Source: an uncultured Clostridia bacterium
GTDB taxonomy: Bacteria > Bacillota > Clostridia > Christensenellales > Borkfalkiaceae
DNA: 64,000 nucleotides
Direction: 5' to 3'
Assembly: GCA_944368215.1 (NCBI GenBank)
Contig: CALVWX010000004.1
Span: forward strand, 1 to 64,000
Position numbers and translations under genes: made by a program. Positions 34,401-43,227 of the stretch are shown piece after piece. Under the pieces are notes generated by a model. The model saw only the letters and a list, made by a program, of their open reading frames with translations, ran no database searches and was not told where the DNA came from. The first letter of the stretch is position 1. Each line of letters opens with the position of its first letter.

Positions 34401-37400
34401 GCTTTGGCCTTCGGCGACGGCCGAAGAGGTTATGGCGTGGGTTGAGTGGTCTATTGCGCACTCCAGCGCCCCGAGCGAACCGACACTTAAGCCCATGCCG
34501 CCGAATATGGCGTCGAGGTCGACTGTAACGACGGTTGCGCCGTTATTGGTTGCGCCCGTTATTGCCGAGGCAAAGTCTGTTGTGAGCAGACCGTACAGAA
34601 TATCCGAAAGGGAGTTTTTGCCCTCTTGGCTTAAAGCGACGGCCGACTGCGCCTCAACCGTCTGTGAAGGAATGAAGCCCGCGACTGTTTTAAGCATGTC
34701 GGTATCGCAGATTAAGTCGACGAGCGAACGCACCGTCTCATACAAGGTCTCCTGCGAGGCCTTTACCCTGAGGCCGTTGAGCGTTATGTTGAGTACCTGA
34801 GTGAGGTCTATGTAGAAGTTTGTATTTTTGCCCGATTTGTCGTTATCGATGATTACCGAGCCGTTCACGACAGCGCCTTTTATATTGAAGTTGAGGTCGA
34901 GCTGCATTACAGTGCCGCCGTAGGTGTTGTTCTTGACGTACATTTCGGCATGAACGAAGATATCCTTCATATCCTCCACTCCCGTTTTCGAGCCGTCGAG
35001 GTCGAAGGAAACGTTGTAGACGTTGTTGCCGAGAATGCTGTCCACAGAGATGGAACGGATGGCTTCGAACAGATTGTCGTAGACGAGCTTTATGAAGTTG
35101 TCGCCGCCAGAGGAGGAAGCTATCGAATAGTAATCGTCCTCAAGCTCGGCAAGTATGTTCTGCGCAAGCTTTTTTGAAGATTTGGAGAGCGTGAGCTCCG
35201 CGCCAGTAGCCAGAGCCGCGCCGTTTCCTTCGGCTGCCGCCGAATAGCTGAGCGTTATGCCCTCCTCTCCTGCGGAAACTGCGACGAAGTTTTCTGCCGC
35301 CCAGCCGAGCACTACCGAATGGCCGTCGGCCGTGAGCGTCATATCGTTGAGGGCGGATGCCCAGTCGGTACCTGAAATGAGGGAAAGAACGGCGAGAACC
35401 AAATCGTCGTGCGAGGCCGCGCGGGTTGCGGCAGATCTTGCGGAAAGGGTTGCCGCACCGCCGTTTGAGCCCGTGAGGACGGAGACGGCGGAAACTATTT
35501 TATTTATTTTGTCGGTTACGCCGTCTATGTCGGCGCGGGTGATTGAAAGGCCGACGTTATTTATAGCTAAGGTTACGATGGGGTCGCTTTGCGCCGCGTT
35601 GCCGTTGTAGACGAGCTTTAAAGCCAGCTCGTCGGCGGAGGAATTTTCGGCAAGGGATATGGCGAGGTCGAGCGCGACGGTGTTGTCGCCCTGCGCCCAG
35701 CCGATTTCGCCGTTGCCGTAAACGGCCGCCGTTATGCCGTCGATAGTTATGTATGCGGGGGAGTTTTTATCTATCGCAAAGGCGAGCGCGCCGTCATTGA
35801 TAATACCGTTGACCTGCGTATATGCCTCAGTTACGAAGTTTACGAGGTCGGAAAGGTTGAGATATTCGCCCGAAGGCTTATCTACCCCCTCCGCTCCGCT
35901 CAGGGTTACGGAAAGGCCGATTTCATCCGCCGTGCCCGAAAGCTTGCCGTCCGCAAAGACGAGCGAAAGACTGCCGAGCGCGGGGGCGTTTAAGCCGAGC
36001 TGCGAAAGGAGGCTATCCATATCTATATCGGCTTTTACCATCTGCTTATCGGAGTAAACGCCCGTGAGTATGGAGGAGAAATCCGCCGTTATGAGATTTG
36101 CGGCGAGGTCGGACAAATCGACATCGACCTGAGGCATGCCAGAAGAAATATCGAGCTGCGCGACCGAAAGAAGATTGCCTATAGCCGTTGAAAGTTCGGC
36201 TATATCGCAATACACGCCGAGGGATACGGGCGAGCCGTTTATTGCCGTTACGCGCACATAGGCGGCGTTATCGATATAATAAATTGAAAGGTTTGCGCTG
36301 ACAGGCATGCCGCCGTATTCGTACGCGAGGGATATATCCGCGGAGACGGCCTCCTGCGACGCATTGAAGGCGACGCCGGCAGAGATTGCAACATTGTGTT
36401 CCCCGAAGGCGTGGGAAAGGTCGAGTTCTACCTTTAAGTTATCGCTGCCGATGAGGTTTAAGATATCGACGACGGGCACGGCCGTAACCTGGCTGAAATC
36501 GATAAATCCCGAAGTATCGAACTGCGAAAAGTCAGTATCCTGCGTGTGCGCGCCTATGCTGAGCCACTGTTTGCCTGCATATTCCGCGCTCGCGGAGAAG
36601 GTTAAATCTTCGTTGAGCACGGCCGTGACCGAGCCGACGACAAAGCCGGCGTTTACGCCGAACTGCGCGAGCAGGCCGTCGACGTCGACTATCATAGTCT
36701 TGGCCGCAGTGGTCGAAGTGCAGGTTATGAACTGCGAAAAATCTGTTGTGGCGAGGCTGTATAAAATATCCGTCACCGAACTTTCTGCCGAAGCGTTGGC
36801 CGAGGCGGGATATGCGCCGCCGAGCAGACCGCTCTGCACGGCCGTACCGACGAGGTCGGAGAGCAGGCTGTAGAGGCTGTTTGCCGTGGTCGTTATTTTA
36901 AGATGGGGAATTTCTTTGCCCGTTATGTTGGTTACGGAAACGTAGAACTGCTCGCCTATGAGCGTTATGTTGAACTTGACTTCGACGCCGTTTACCTTTA
37001 CCCACACGTCGAGGCCGGCGGCGTTGGAGCTTTCATCATACCCGCCGAATGCGAGGTTGGCGTTTACCTGCACGCCCGAGAGCGCGGGGATTGCCGAATT
37101 GTCGCCGTTGAGGCTGAAATCGAGGGCGTAAGCTCCGCCCAGCACTTCAGTTAAATCGACGGCGTTGAATGCGTCGAATATGTAATCGTAAACGACTTTT
37201 ATTATGCCGTCGCCGTTCTTGGTGCTGGCGGGGGAACTCTGCTCTATCTGTCCGTTGACGTATGAATACACGTCGGCGCGGACGAGGTTGAACTGTCCGT
37301 TATAGGAGAATTTTTCGTAAACTGCGTCTATGCCGAGCGACAGGCCGCCTTGAGTGCCGAGTGTGACGTTTGCAGTGGCGTCGCCTATGTATCCGAGCGC

Positions 37401-40127
37401 GAGAGACCGGCCGTCGGACGTGAGGGTGAGGCTGTTTAAGAAATCTATCCACTCCCCTCCCGCGAGCATATCGAGAATGAGGGAAACGAGCCCCTCCTCA
37501 CCCTCTTCGGAGGAATCGGTTGCGAGGGCGAGCGAGGAAATCTGGCTCTGCACGCCCGCAAGGTCGTCGGCGTAAATGTCGAGCGCGGCGCCGTTTATGG
37601 AAAGGCGCACGAGCGGCGTGTCGGCATCGGTCGTTCTGTTGTAGATTATCTTTAAATTGGTGGTTGCGGCGTCGCTTGCGCCCGCGAATTTTACGTTGAT
37701 ATCCGCCGCGACGCGGGTATTGCCCTTCCACCGTGCGCTGACAGAGCCTGTTACGTCGAGGCTCATATCGCCGTAGCTTATGAGGTTGCCGTCCGCGGGA
37801 ATAACTATGTTGATTGCGCCGTTTTCAATTATGCCGTTTATTGTAGCGTACGCTTGAGTTACGACGCTTATAAGGTCGTCGAGCGCGAGATAACCGTCCG
37901 AAGGAACTTCAAGTTCACCTTCGGCGCCCTGCGCGGAGAGCGAGAGGCCGAGCGCGGGAAGCTCTGCCGAGAGAACGCCGCCGTAATTGTATGTAAGGCC
38001 GACGTTGCCGAAGGAACCTTCCACGCCGAAGAGACCTAAAATTTCGTCGAGGTTGCACGAAAGGCTTATGCGCGCGCCGTCCGCCGAGAGGCCGCCGAGT
38101 ATTTGCGAAAAGTCGGCGGACAATACATTATTTATAATATCCGCTATGCCCGCCGAAACGTCCTGCTCGTCGGCTTCAGTGCCGCCGAGTTTGATATTTG
38201 CGGCATTTAAAAGCGCATTTACCGCATCGGAAAGGCCGCCGGCGGCGCAGCCGACGCTTAAATTTACCTCTTTGCCGTTGAGCGAAGTTACGTTTAAAAT
38301 TATGTCGCCGTAAGTTTGAGGCTCATAGCTGTAATATGCGCTGACCGAGGCCGAAAATTCGCGGCCCTGATATGTATAAGAGATATCGGCGTCTGCGCCC
38401 GCCGCAAGGCCGTTTGCGTCGACGTATGCGGTCGCGTCGGCCTTGAGGCCCTTGAGCGCGTCGAGCTTTACCTGCTCGGAAGAGCCGTCGAGGGAAAGTT
38501 TTACTTCGATGAGGTCGGACGAGAGCAGATTGTAAATGTCCGCCGCGTAGAGCGCGAGGTCGGCTTCGGCGGAATTGGGATCGTGAGAGATTACGGGAGC
38601 GTCGGTAGTGCTGAGCGAGAGGGCCAGATCTATGCCATCGCCGCCGATGCTGACGCCCGAAACGGACGCCGAGGAGAACGACACGGCGTTATTTTCGCCG
38701 ACGGTAAAATTGAGCACGGCGTCGACGCCAGCGCCGAGGCCGAGAAGGTTGCCATCATTCAAGGCGAGCGAAGCCGTGCCGTCGCCCTGAGTTAAAACGA
38801 GAGAGGAAAGAAGGCCGTCCAGAGCGCCTTCGGGAAGGGAAAGGCCGCTTCCCCCGCCGCCGTCGGAGGACAGGGCGAGCGCGGAGTTGAGTTCGTCCGC
38901 CCACTGCGCGAAGTTGTCGACGACGAGTTTTACGGCGGCGATATTGGCCGTCATGCCGAAGTCGTCGCCGTAGTAGGCGCGCGCTTTGCCGTCGGCGTAT
39001 TCGACGTACAGCCCCTGCTCTTCGAGCGTTTTGCCGAGGCTGAGCTTTAAGTTGAGCGTGTTCAGGGGGTCGGCGATGTCGAGGCCGAGAAAGATATAAC
39101 CCTTATATTCGTTCTGACCGAGCTTTAAAGCGACTTCGAACTGCTGGCCGCCGTTGAGAATGCCTGAAAAGCCGTTGGAGAGAACGCTCGTAACGTCGAG
39201 CGCGGCCGACCCGCCGCCCGAGGAGAGATTTGAATTGCCTACATATTGCTTGAAGTAGCTGTCGTAAAATGCGTAGTGCGCTTCGTCGAAGTCGGCTTCG
39301 TCGTAAGAATACTCTGCCGAGCTGCGCGAAGTGGAGGTTACGGTTATGCCTTTGTTGACTTTGGCCACCTCGTCCGTCTGGACGGAGAGCACGCGCCAGT
39401 CGCCGTCAAAGGTGAAAGTTAAATTTATCGTCTGGAATTCGGGGAAGCCGTTTAGTCCGCCCCTCGTTTTCATACCGTACTGATAATAATAGGTGCTGGC
39501 GGCGGGGTCGAGCGTGACCGACTGAGAATAGGTGCCGTCGCCGTTGTCGGTTGCGGCAGTGCTGTCGGTTATAGTCACGCCGTTTATTATATAATTGGTT
39601 ATCTCCGTCTGGAACAGACCGTAAGTTGTGAGGTATGCCTGTTCGTCGAAGTAGTAGGGTTCGCCCGTATCCCACTGCGCCGTGAGGTTTGTAGTTTCGG
39701 AATCGGGCGCGGCACTGTAGCGCATATAAGCTTCGGGGCCGTTTTTGCCGTTTACGAAGCAGGCCTGCGAACCCGACTTGACCATCGAAGAATAGGTTAT
39801 ATCCGAGGAGATGGTTACGCCGTCGCGATAGTCCTTATAGCTCTTTGTATACTGCGTGGCAATGGAAGCCTGCGTTACGGTATACGTATAGCAATGGTAC
39901 TGCGGCTGGGAATCGAGCACGTACGCCATGTAAGCGAGGTTTTCCTCCGCGGTGTGCGCGGTGGGAAGGCTGCCGTCCGCGGGGGGCTGAAGGCGGGTTA
40001 TCTCCGTATCGGAAGGCGCTTCGGTTGCGGTGGATTTGCCGGCACAGGCGGTAAATCCCATTACGGACGCCGCTGCGCCCGCCGAAAGAAGCGCGGTTAA
40101 TGTTGCACGTTTAATAAACTTGTTCAT
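31404..40127 (-). CDS. Giant repeat lipoprotein (2,907 residues) with LRR_5 and InlB-type repeats
   Basis: The largest gene here. The start at 40127 gives a basic N-terminus and a signal peptide ending in lipobox FTAC with Cys28, so the protein should be anchored outside the membrane by lipid. There is no LPxTG motif. After a unique N-terminal domain (about 40-290), residues roughly 560-1940 form two super-repeats of about 675-720 residues. Each carries two copies of an [ST]xDF[SA]xx[IL] module (near 674, 1129, 1350, 1851) and one LT[SA]DGxS[LV]xLG module (near 906 and 1597). The segments are alternating amphipathic beta strands, rich in Asp, Ser, Ala and Leu, poor in Cys. A BspA-type leucine-rich repeat (about 2437-2480, VTAIADGAF...VGKQAF) and an InlB B-type repeat (about 2670-2735, GYVFLGWAT...YYAIW) follow. 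Adhesion, or a large lipid or glycan-binding surface structure, is possible. No function can be assigned. Confidence 0.9.
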   Translation of the reverse strand: MNKFIKRATLTALLSAGAAASVMGFTACAGKSTATEAPSDTEITRLQPPADGSLPTAHTAEENLAYMAYVLDSQPQYHCYTYTVTQASIATQYTKSYKDYRDGVTISSDITYSSMVKSGSQACFVNGKNGPEAYMRYSAAPDSETTNLTAQWDTGEPYYFDEQAYLTTYGLFQTEITNYIINGVTITDSTAATDNGDGTYSQSVTLDPAASTYYYQYGMKTRGGLNGFPEFQTINLTFTFDGDWRVLSVQTDEVAKVNKGITVTSTSRSSAEYSYDEADFDEAHYAFYDSYFKQYVGNSNLSSGGGSAALDVTSVLSNGFSGILNGGQQFEVALKLGQNEYKGYIFLGLDIADPLNTLNLKLSLGKTLEEQGLYVEYADGKARAYYGDDFGMTANIAAVKLVVDNFAQWADELNSALALSSDGGGGSGLSLPEGALDGLLSSLVLTQGDGTASLALNDGNLLGLGAGVDAVLNFTVGENNAVSFSSASVSGVSIGGDGIDLALSLSTTDAPVISHDPNSAEADLALYAADIYNLLSSDLIEVKLSLDGSSEQVKLDALKGLKADATAYVDANGLAAGADADISYTYQGREFSASVSAYYSYEPQTYGDIILNVTSLNGKEVNLSVGCAAGGLSDAVNALLNAANIKLGGTEADEQDVSAGIADIINNVLSADFSQILGGLSADGARISLSCNLDEILGLFGVEGSFGNVGLTYNYGGVLSAELPALGLSLSAQGAEGELEVPSDGYLALDDLISVVTQAYATINGIIENGAINIVIPADGNLISYGDMSLDVTGSVSARWKGNTRVAADINVKFAGASDAATTNLKIIYNRTTDADTPLVRLSINGAALDIYADDLAGVQSQISSLALATDSSEEGEEGLVSLILDMLAGGEWIDFLNSLTLTSDGRSLALGYIGDATANVTLGTQGGLSLGIDAVYEKFSYNGQFNLVRADVYSYVNGQIEQSSPASTKNGDGIIKVVYDYIFDAFNAVDLTEVLGGAYALDFSLNGDNSAIPALSGVQVNANLAFGGYDESSNAAGLDVWVKVNGVEVKFNITLIGEQFYVSVTNITGKEIPHLKITTTANSLYSLLSDLVGTAVQSGLLGGAYPASANASAESSVTDILYSLATTDFSQFITCTSTTAAKTMIVDVDGLLAQFGVNAGFVVGSVTAVLNEDLTFSASAEYAGKQWLSIGAHTQDTDFSQFDTSGFIDFSQVTAVPVVDILNLIGSDNLKVELDLSHAFGEHNVAISAGVAFNASQEAVSADISLAYEYGGMPVSANLSIYYIDNAAYVRVTAINGSPVSLGVYCDIAELSTAIGNLLSVAQLDISSGMPQVDVDLSDLAANLITADFSSILTGVYSDKQMVKADIDMDSLLSQLGLNAPALGSLSLVFADGKLSGTADEIGLSVTLSGAEGVDKPSGEYLNLSDLVNFVTEAYTQVNGIINDGALAFAIDKNSPAYITIDGITAAVYGNGEIGWAQGDNTVALDLAISLAENSSADELALKLVYNGNAAQSDPIVTLAINNVGLSITRADIDGVTDKINKIVSAVSVLTGSNGGAATLSARSAATRAASHDDLVLAVLSLISGTDWASALNDMTLTADGHSVVLGWAAENFVAVSAGEEGITLSYSAAAEGNGAALATGAELTLSKSSKKLAQNILAELEDDYYSIASSSGGDNFIKLVYDNLFEAIRSISVDSILGNNVYNVSFDLDGSKTGVEDMKDIFVHAEMYVKNNTYGGTVMQLDLNFNIKGAVVNGSVIIDNDKSGKNTNFYIDLTQVLNITLNGLRVKASQETLYETVRSLVDLICDTDMLKTVAGFIPSQTVEAQSAVALSQEGKNSLSDILYGLLTTDFASAITGATNNGATVVTVDLDAIFGGMGLSVGSLGALECAIDHSTHAITSSAVAEGQSEEWLSLSSARLTESQITSFSYALKNIDTAQYIDIAFLPSLVDDLSASLTNDGGEMYDSITFEGQLTANIVSILDVTVSNLSLTVNLAPDNFYFSLQGTLESAKFLGITVISKHDIGLTFQNGYLTLYRNAGSGDEYRVMTLEYFLDNMFGEGDTLNWLLKVEKILGIDVWGMIADSVPEVSSGLTTPGSFYLYSKDGQAVYEEISVTDYVKALSAVIAGEEVLDFVAQNASTDTMLSNLGIRGDNNYYAFDLNASLLTDDVLTVLSAAIMRADNGGIEGLKAYGEIQSYVTFNVDLSYSEGAEGVSSHYSYVEQNFAGFNTNDKSADEIFGCYNSADNSFAYSKLLTPYTLTVRDVSGAVIDTYTVREGSEVYLYDNAYPVYADESGQFRLVYTKDGQLCTHFTMTGDAEVVAVRRLAKDFEVVNLENYAQDFTYHSFVGDTLPQSFAGFTAVNSFVFEETDQPIAGVLVEQGTPTVIVGTYAPAVQTVNYVNYEFDAATASYRATGMATGFRQYYVQGNRTLVLESSICGLPVTAIADGAFSNTDGDETKSIKNVIVPASITHVGKQAFLDNSGMQSAIFLAPEVYFAGTDKEVPFYGCSAQKDGTSTLLNVYYTSAQSDGDWTYFRDGGYKIGSDGGSLHSGDWSYVSGVEVNDSGLLNSVTIDGLSFAQYAGNNLPAGVILHSDVQSVFGTYQTILQEALDAFTLKQSGLTNVYVVALSVSGSGASEHFVATVSQGTPVENVGVNVISKVNFTYGATEYKFSSSNNFTAQVMAEVQSGSIINSKTPAANGYVFLGWATEVEGQLEFTTLSDPSLTYYAIWAVEKDGVTYSLHTQGSTVSLPVYSSGTFYGWYGDSEYSNLISTEALLTLSVDNTVLNIRRQFTLSVSVAGGTDNGFTNKKTFYYINENKVAEGTSCSAGDYVLFEGEKVTVTQYTSGSDSGYAIGTVNGEIRICAWLMTRSSWFGSWSKSSVHNISPSVSDIIVSADTSISFEII

Positions 40128-40451
40128 CAAACAACTCTCTGTCATAAATTGCACTGCGCGGACGACTTCCGCACGGTGCGTTTTTATTTTGGATTGAAGG
40201 CTTTGCGCCTATACCTTTTATAATGATAAGAAGCATTATAAACTAAAAATAAACATTGCGCGCGGGCGGCCGCACAGCCGCCCGCGTGCATTTATGATAA
40301 AACAAAATTGTCGCCGCGCAGGGCAAAAACGCTGTCTTTTATGCCAAAACAAGGGCTTTTTCGACGCGTTTTTACGCTTTTTACACACTTCTTCATTATA
40401 TAATAAATAAAATAATATTTATTGATAAAAATTTGTGACGGAGCTAAAAAA
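40128..40451. other. Divergent spacer between the giant lipoprotein and the MinD-like gene
   Basis: 324 bp. It contains a perfect 10-bp stem CGCGGGCGGC-CGCACA-GCCGCCCGCG (40261-40286), several TATAAT-like sequences on both strands (for example 40218-40240 and 40397-40410) and an AT-rich stretch before 40440. I cannot name a convincing -35/-10 pair for either gene. Confidence 0.5.
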
Positions 40452-41183
40452 ATGGCGCATGCTGTTTATTTTAAATCGAGCAAGGGCGGCGCGGGCGCAA
40501 CCACCTGTGCCGTGGGCACGGGTCTCAGCTTGGCTCGCAGGGGCGAACGCGTGCTGGTTGTTGACGGGGATGCGAACTTCCCCGCCGCGCTGACCGCGGC
40601 CGGGTGCGCGGGATTGCAGACATATACCCTTGAGGAGGCACGCAAGGGCGCATGCCGCGCAAAACAGGTAATCGTTGAGCACCCGCGCTGCCCCAACTTT
40701 TTTGTTATGCCGTGCGCGGGCTGCACGGAGGCAAAATTTATTGACGAGGCGACGGACGAGGTGAGCAATCTGTTCGACTGGGTACTGTGCGACGGCGCGG
40801 CGAAAAGCGCGTGCGGACGGGCGGCAGTTGTGTGCGAACCCTACCCTTTGGCAATAAAAGGGGCAGACATATGCCTTAACCAACTGCGCGACGGCGGTTT
40901 TAAAGATGTGGGAATAATCGTAAACAAGGTAAACGGCGGACTGATTTACGACGGAAAAATTATGCCGCCAAAAGACATAGCCGCGCTGCTGCACGCACCG
41001 CTTTGGGGCGTTATACCCGAAGACCTTGAAATGCCGCTCGGCGCCATGAAGGCGGAGAGCGTTAAAGCCTTTAAGATGACGGCCGCGCGCATGGCCGCGG
41101 GCGACGGGAAGATATATTCGCCCGCGCGGGGCTACGGCGGACCGGGCGGTTACATAAAAAGAAAAATGAGGAGCAGAATATGA
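40452..41183 (+). CDS. MinD/ParA-superfamily ATPase with a deviant P-loop
   Basis: 243 residues. The N-terminus has the MinD/ParA-type loop SKGGAGATT (about residues 8-16). The signature lysine is present, but the Walker lysine before Thr-Thr is alanine, as in TadZ/CpaE-type proteins. VLVVDGDANFPAAL (switch I Asp) and VLCDGAAK follow. The later segment GIIVNKVNGG is the base-recognition region. The C-terminus GYIKRKMRSRI is basic and could contact membrane. It overlaps the next gene by ATGA. The pair looks like a divergent minD-minE, but no minC is nearby and activity may differ. GGAG lies nine bases before the chosen ATG. Confidence 0.8.
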   Translation: MAHAVYFKSSKGGAGATTCAVGTGLSLARRGERVLVVDGDANFPAALTAAGCAGLQTYTLEEARKGACRAKQVIVEHPRCPNFFVMPCAGCTEAKFIDEATDEVSNLFDWVLCDGAAKSACGRAAVVCEPYPLAIKGADICLNQLRDGGFKDVGIIVNKVNGGLIYDGKIMPPKDIAALLHAPLWGVIPEDLEMPLGAMKAESVKAFKMTAARMAAGDGKIYSPARGYGGPGGYIKRKMRSRI

Positions 41184-41392
41184 CTGAAGACATTGCGGCA
41201 GAACTTATATTCGAGCGGGAAGAAATGACCGAAGGCGAAAAGGAGTTGTTTTTGTGCGACTTTAAGAAGGTTTGCGCCGAGTACTTCGAGCCCGACGGCA
41301 ACCCCGACATTAACATTACCCGCACGGCAGAAGGTTTTTCGGTGTGCATAATTTTCGGCGCGCGCAGGATAAAATCTTTCAGACGCGTCTGA
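41180..41392 (+). CDS. Small protein, possibly MinE-like (70 residues)
   Basis: Translationally coupled to the MinD-like ATPase. The C-terminal part (LFLCDFKKVCAEYFEPD then DINITRTAEGFSVCIIF) aligns by eye with the MinE dimerisation domain, where a helix DxxxVxxKY is followed by two strands. The N-terminal MinD-activating helix of MinE is not obvious, and the protein is shorter than usual (about 85-90). Gene order and size support MinE-like, but I hold it as tentative. Confidence 0.55.
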   Translation: MTEDIAAELIFEREEMTEGEKELFLCDFKKVCAEYFEPDGNPDINITRTAEGFSVCIIFGARRIKSFRRV

Positions 41393-41447
41393 AAATTCGC
41401 ACGGACGCGCCCGACGGGGGGGGGACGAAAAGATTCGGACACGCAGA

Positions 41448-41482
41448 AGCGCGGCGCGGGGCAACATGCCCCGCGCCGCGCT
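41448..41482. terminator. Bidirectional terminator between the MinDE-like pair and the S41 protease
   Basis: AGCGCGGCGCGGGGCA with TGCCCCGCGCCGCGCT, a 16-bp perfect stem with a 3-base loop. It is followed by TTATTT on the plus strand. Confidence 0.85.
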
Positions 41483-41537
41483 TTATTTACAGCTTTATTT
41501 ATCATTTATTTAATTTTGCCGTACCCGTCCCGCTCAG

Positions 41538-42899
41538 TCAGGCCGCCTGCGAAGGCGCGCCGGCCGCGGCGAGGGCGGCGACTACGGCCTGAAGTTCCTC
41601 GTCGGCATAGGTCACAGACCATTCGGCGGAGACCGCGTTGCAGCCGTCGTTTACCCCTATGCCGACATCGTGTATGCACGTGCCGTCGGGCCAGAAAATG
41701 CGCGCGACGGTAAGTTTTAACGCTTCGCCCGTATAATAAGTGAAAGTCGACTGCATGATGCCCTTGCCGTAAGTGCGGCAGTTTTTTTCGGCCGTGCCCG
41801 TGGCATCAAGGTAGCTCTGTGAAAAATCGGAGACGTAAATGTCCGAATAGTCAATAAGGCCGTCCGAAACGAGCACGCCTATCAATGCTTCCGACGCGCT
41901 GGCCGTGCCGTTGTTGGCGAGCACAGTTACGGGACAGTCCGCGGGGAGATAACAGGATTGGTCGGAGGTGAAGCCGTCCACGGCGTACTGCGTGCGGCTG
42001 CCGTCCTTGTATTCGGCGTACATGGCTATGGGAGAGCGGTCGGACAGATTGGCCGTGAACAGATGCGAAAGGCTCTGCATCACGCTGACGTAGCCGCCTC
42101 CGTTGTTGCGGAGGTCGAAAATGAGCGACGTGCAGCCCATGGCGTTGAATTGCTTTAAGAGCGCGGCCATTTCGTCGGCGGCGTTGCCGTAAAACTGCGA
42201 TAGGCTTATGTATGCCGCGCCTTCGGGGAGATAAGAATACCTACCGCTTTCGGAATAATCCACAGACATTTCGCCCGAGGAATTATAAGATATAGTCCAC
42301 TCGCCGTCGTCCGTCGCCATGTAGCAATAGCTCATGGTATAATTTTCCCTTGCCATGACGAAAGTGCCGCGGTCGGTGACGAGGGTGAACTGCTCGCCTT
42401 CGGCGCGGGCGTCGATAAAATCGGAAAAGTCCTGATTGTTCTCTATAGCGGTGCGCGTTCCGTCGGCGGCAACCCCTTCCTTTATAAAGGTGCCTGCGCG
42501 CAGACCGCTGCGCTGTGCCGGCGAATTGCCGAGCACCGAGGCGATGTATACGCCGCTCCCGCCCGAAAAGCCGGCGGATGAGGGAATGTACCGGTAACTT
42601 ACGCCTATTCCGCTCCTGCTTCCTTCGTTGGACGCTGTGACGGCGTCGTACTCCTCGGCGGTGTAATACTGCGAATAGATATCGAGCACGTTGCCGCAGA
42701 GATTTTCGAGCCCGGCTTCGCGGATGGCGTCTTCGGAGACGTCGAGATAATAATATCTGTTTATCATGGACACGGCCCAGTCGAGGGTGGACGCATATAT
42801 GCCGCACGCCGACATGAACGCGAGAGCAATCGACAATGCGGCCGCCGCGGCAACTGCGGCGGGACGATAAAATTTTTTGAACGACATATTATTCTTCAA
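41538..42899 (-). CDS. S41 (C-terminal processing) peptidase lipoprotein
   Basis: 453 residues, exported. The signal peptide ends in lipobox MSAC with Cys32. A PDZ-like region (about 90-165, with GVYIASVLGNSPAQRSGLRAG) precedes the S41 catalytic domain. It has DLRNNGGG (about 272-279), the nucleophile serine in GTASASEAL (about 340) and the lysine in YGKGIMQ (about 388), the Ser-Lys dyad of CtpA/tail-specific proteases. Targets are probably cell-surface proteins. The start may be TTG 42899, or ATG 42887 four codons later, which would still give a signal peptide. Confidence 0.9.
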   Translation of the reverse strand: MKNNMSFKKFYRPAAVAAAAALSIALAFMSACGIYASTLDWAVSMINRYYYLDVSEDAIREAGLENLCGNVLDIYSQYYTAEEYDAVTASNEGSRSGIGVSYRYIPSSAGFSGGSGVYIASVLGNSPAQRSGLRAGTFIKEGVAADGTRTAIENNQDFSDFIDARAEGEQFTLVTDRGTFVMARENYTMSYCYMATDDGEWTISYNSSGEMSVDYSESGRYSYLPEGAAYISLSQFYGNAADEMAALLKQFNAMGCTSLIFDLRNNGGGYVSVMQSLSHLFTANLSDRSPIAMYAEYKDGSRTQYAVDGFTSDQSCYLPADCPVTVLANNGTASASEALIGVLVSDGLIDYSDIYVSDFSQSYLDATGTAEKNCRTYGKGIMQSTFTYYTGEALKLTVARIFWPDGTCIHDVGIGVNDGCNAVSAEWSVTYADEELQAVVAALAAAGAPSQAA

Positions 42900-42906
42900 T
42901 TATAAC

Positions 42907-43227
42907 CTACTTTGCGCGGTAGAGCGCGTACAAAATTGTGAGCGTTACGGCGTCTCTGAACGAGCAGGGGTCGAGGCCCGTTATTGCGCGCACCTTGTTG
43001 AGCCTGTAGATGAGCGTATTGCGGTGCATGAACAGCGAGCGCGCCGTGCGCGAGACGTTGAGGTCGTTTTCGAACAGGCTTGAAAGCGTTGTCATGAGCT
43101 CCCTGTCCTCAAAGATTTTGACAAAATTTTTGAGGTCGTAGCCTTCGAGCAGCTTTTCGCGCCTCGATTTTCCGAGGGCGGCGACTACCGCCGAAAGCGA
43201 CAGCCCGCCGTGTTGCGTTAATGGCAT
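42907..43227 (-). CDS. Stand-alone PucR/CdaR-type HTH protein
   Basis: 106 residues ending in the PucR C-terminal helix-turn-helix: FENDLNVSRTARSLFMHRNT then LIYRLNKVRAITGLDP. In normal family members (about 400-550 residues) this HTH follows sensory and GGDEF-like domains, which are absent here. An AGGTGA site lies just before ATG. It may be a short natural regulator or the remains of a longer one. It reads in the same direction as the S41 protease, seven bases away, and could regulate it or be cotranscribed. Confidence 0.8.
   Translation of the reverse strand: MPLTQHGGLSLSAVVAALGKSRREKLLEGYDLKNFVKIFEDRELMTTLSSLFENDLNVSRTARSLFMHRNTLIYRLNKVRAITGLDPCSFRDAVTLTILYALYRAK

Noticed and set aside
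40452..41392. Plasmid parA-parB partition pair
   Set aside because: The second protein lacks a ParB or CopG-like DNA-binding domain, there are no iteron-type centromere repeats, and the flanking genes are chromosomal.
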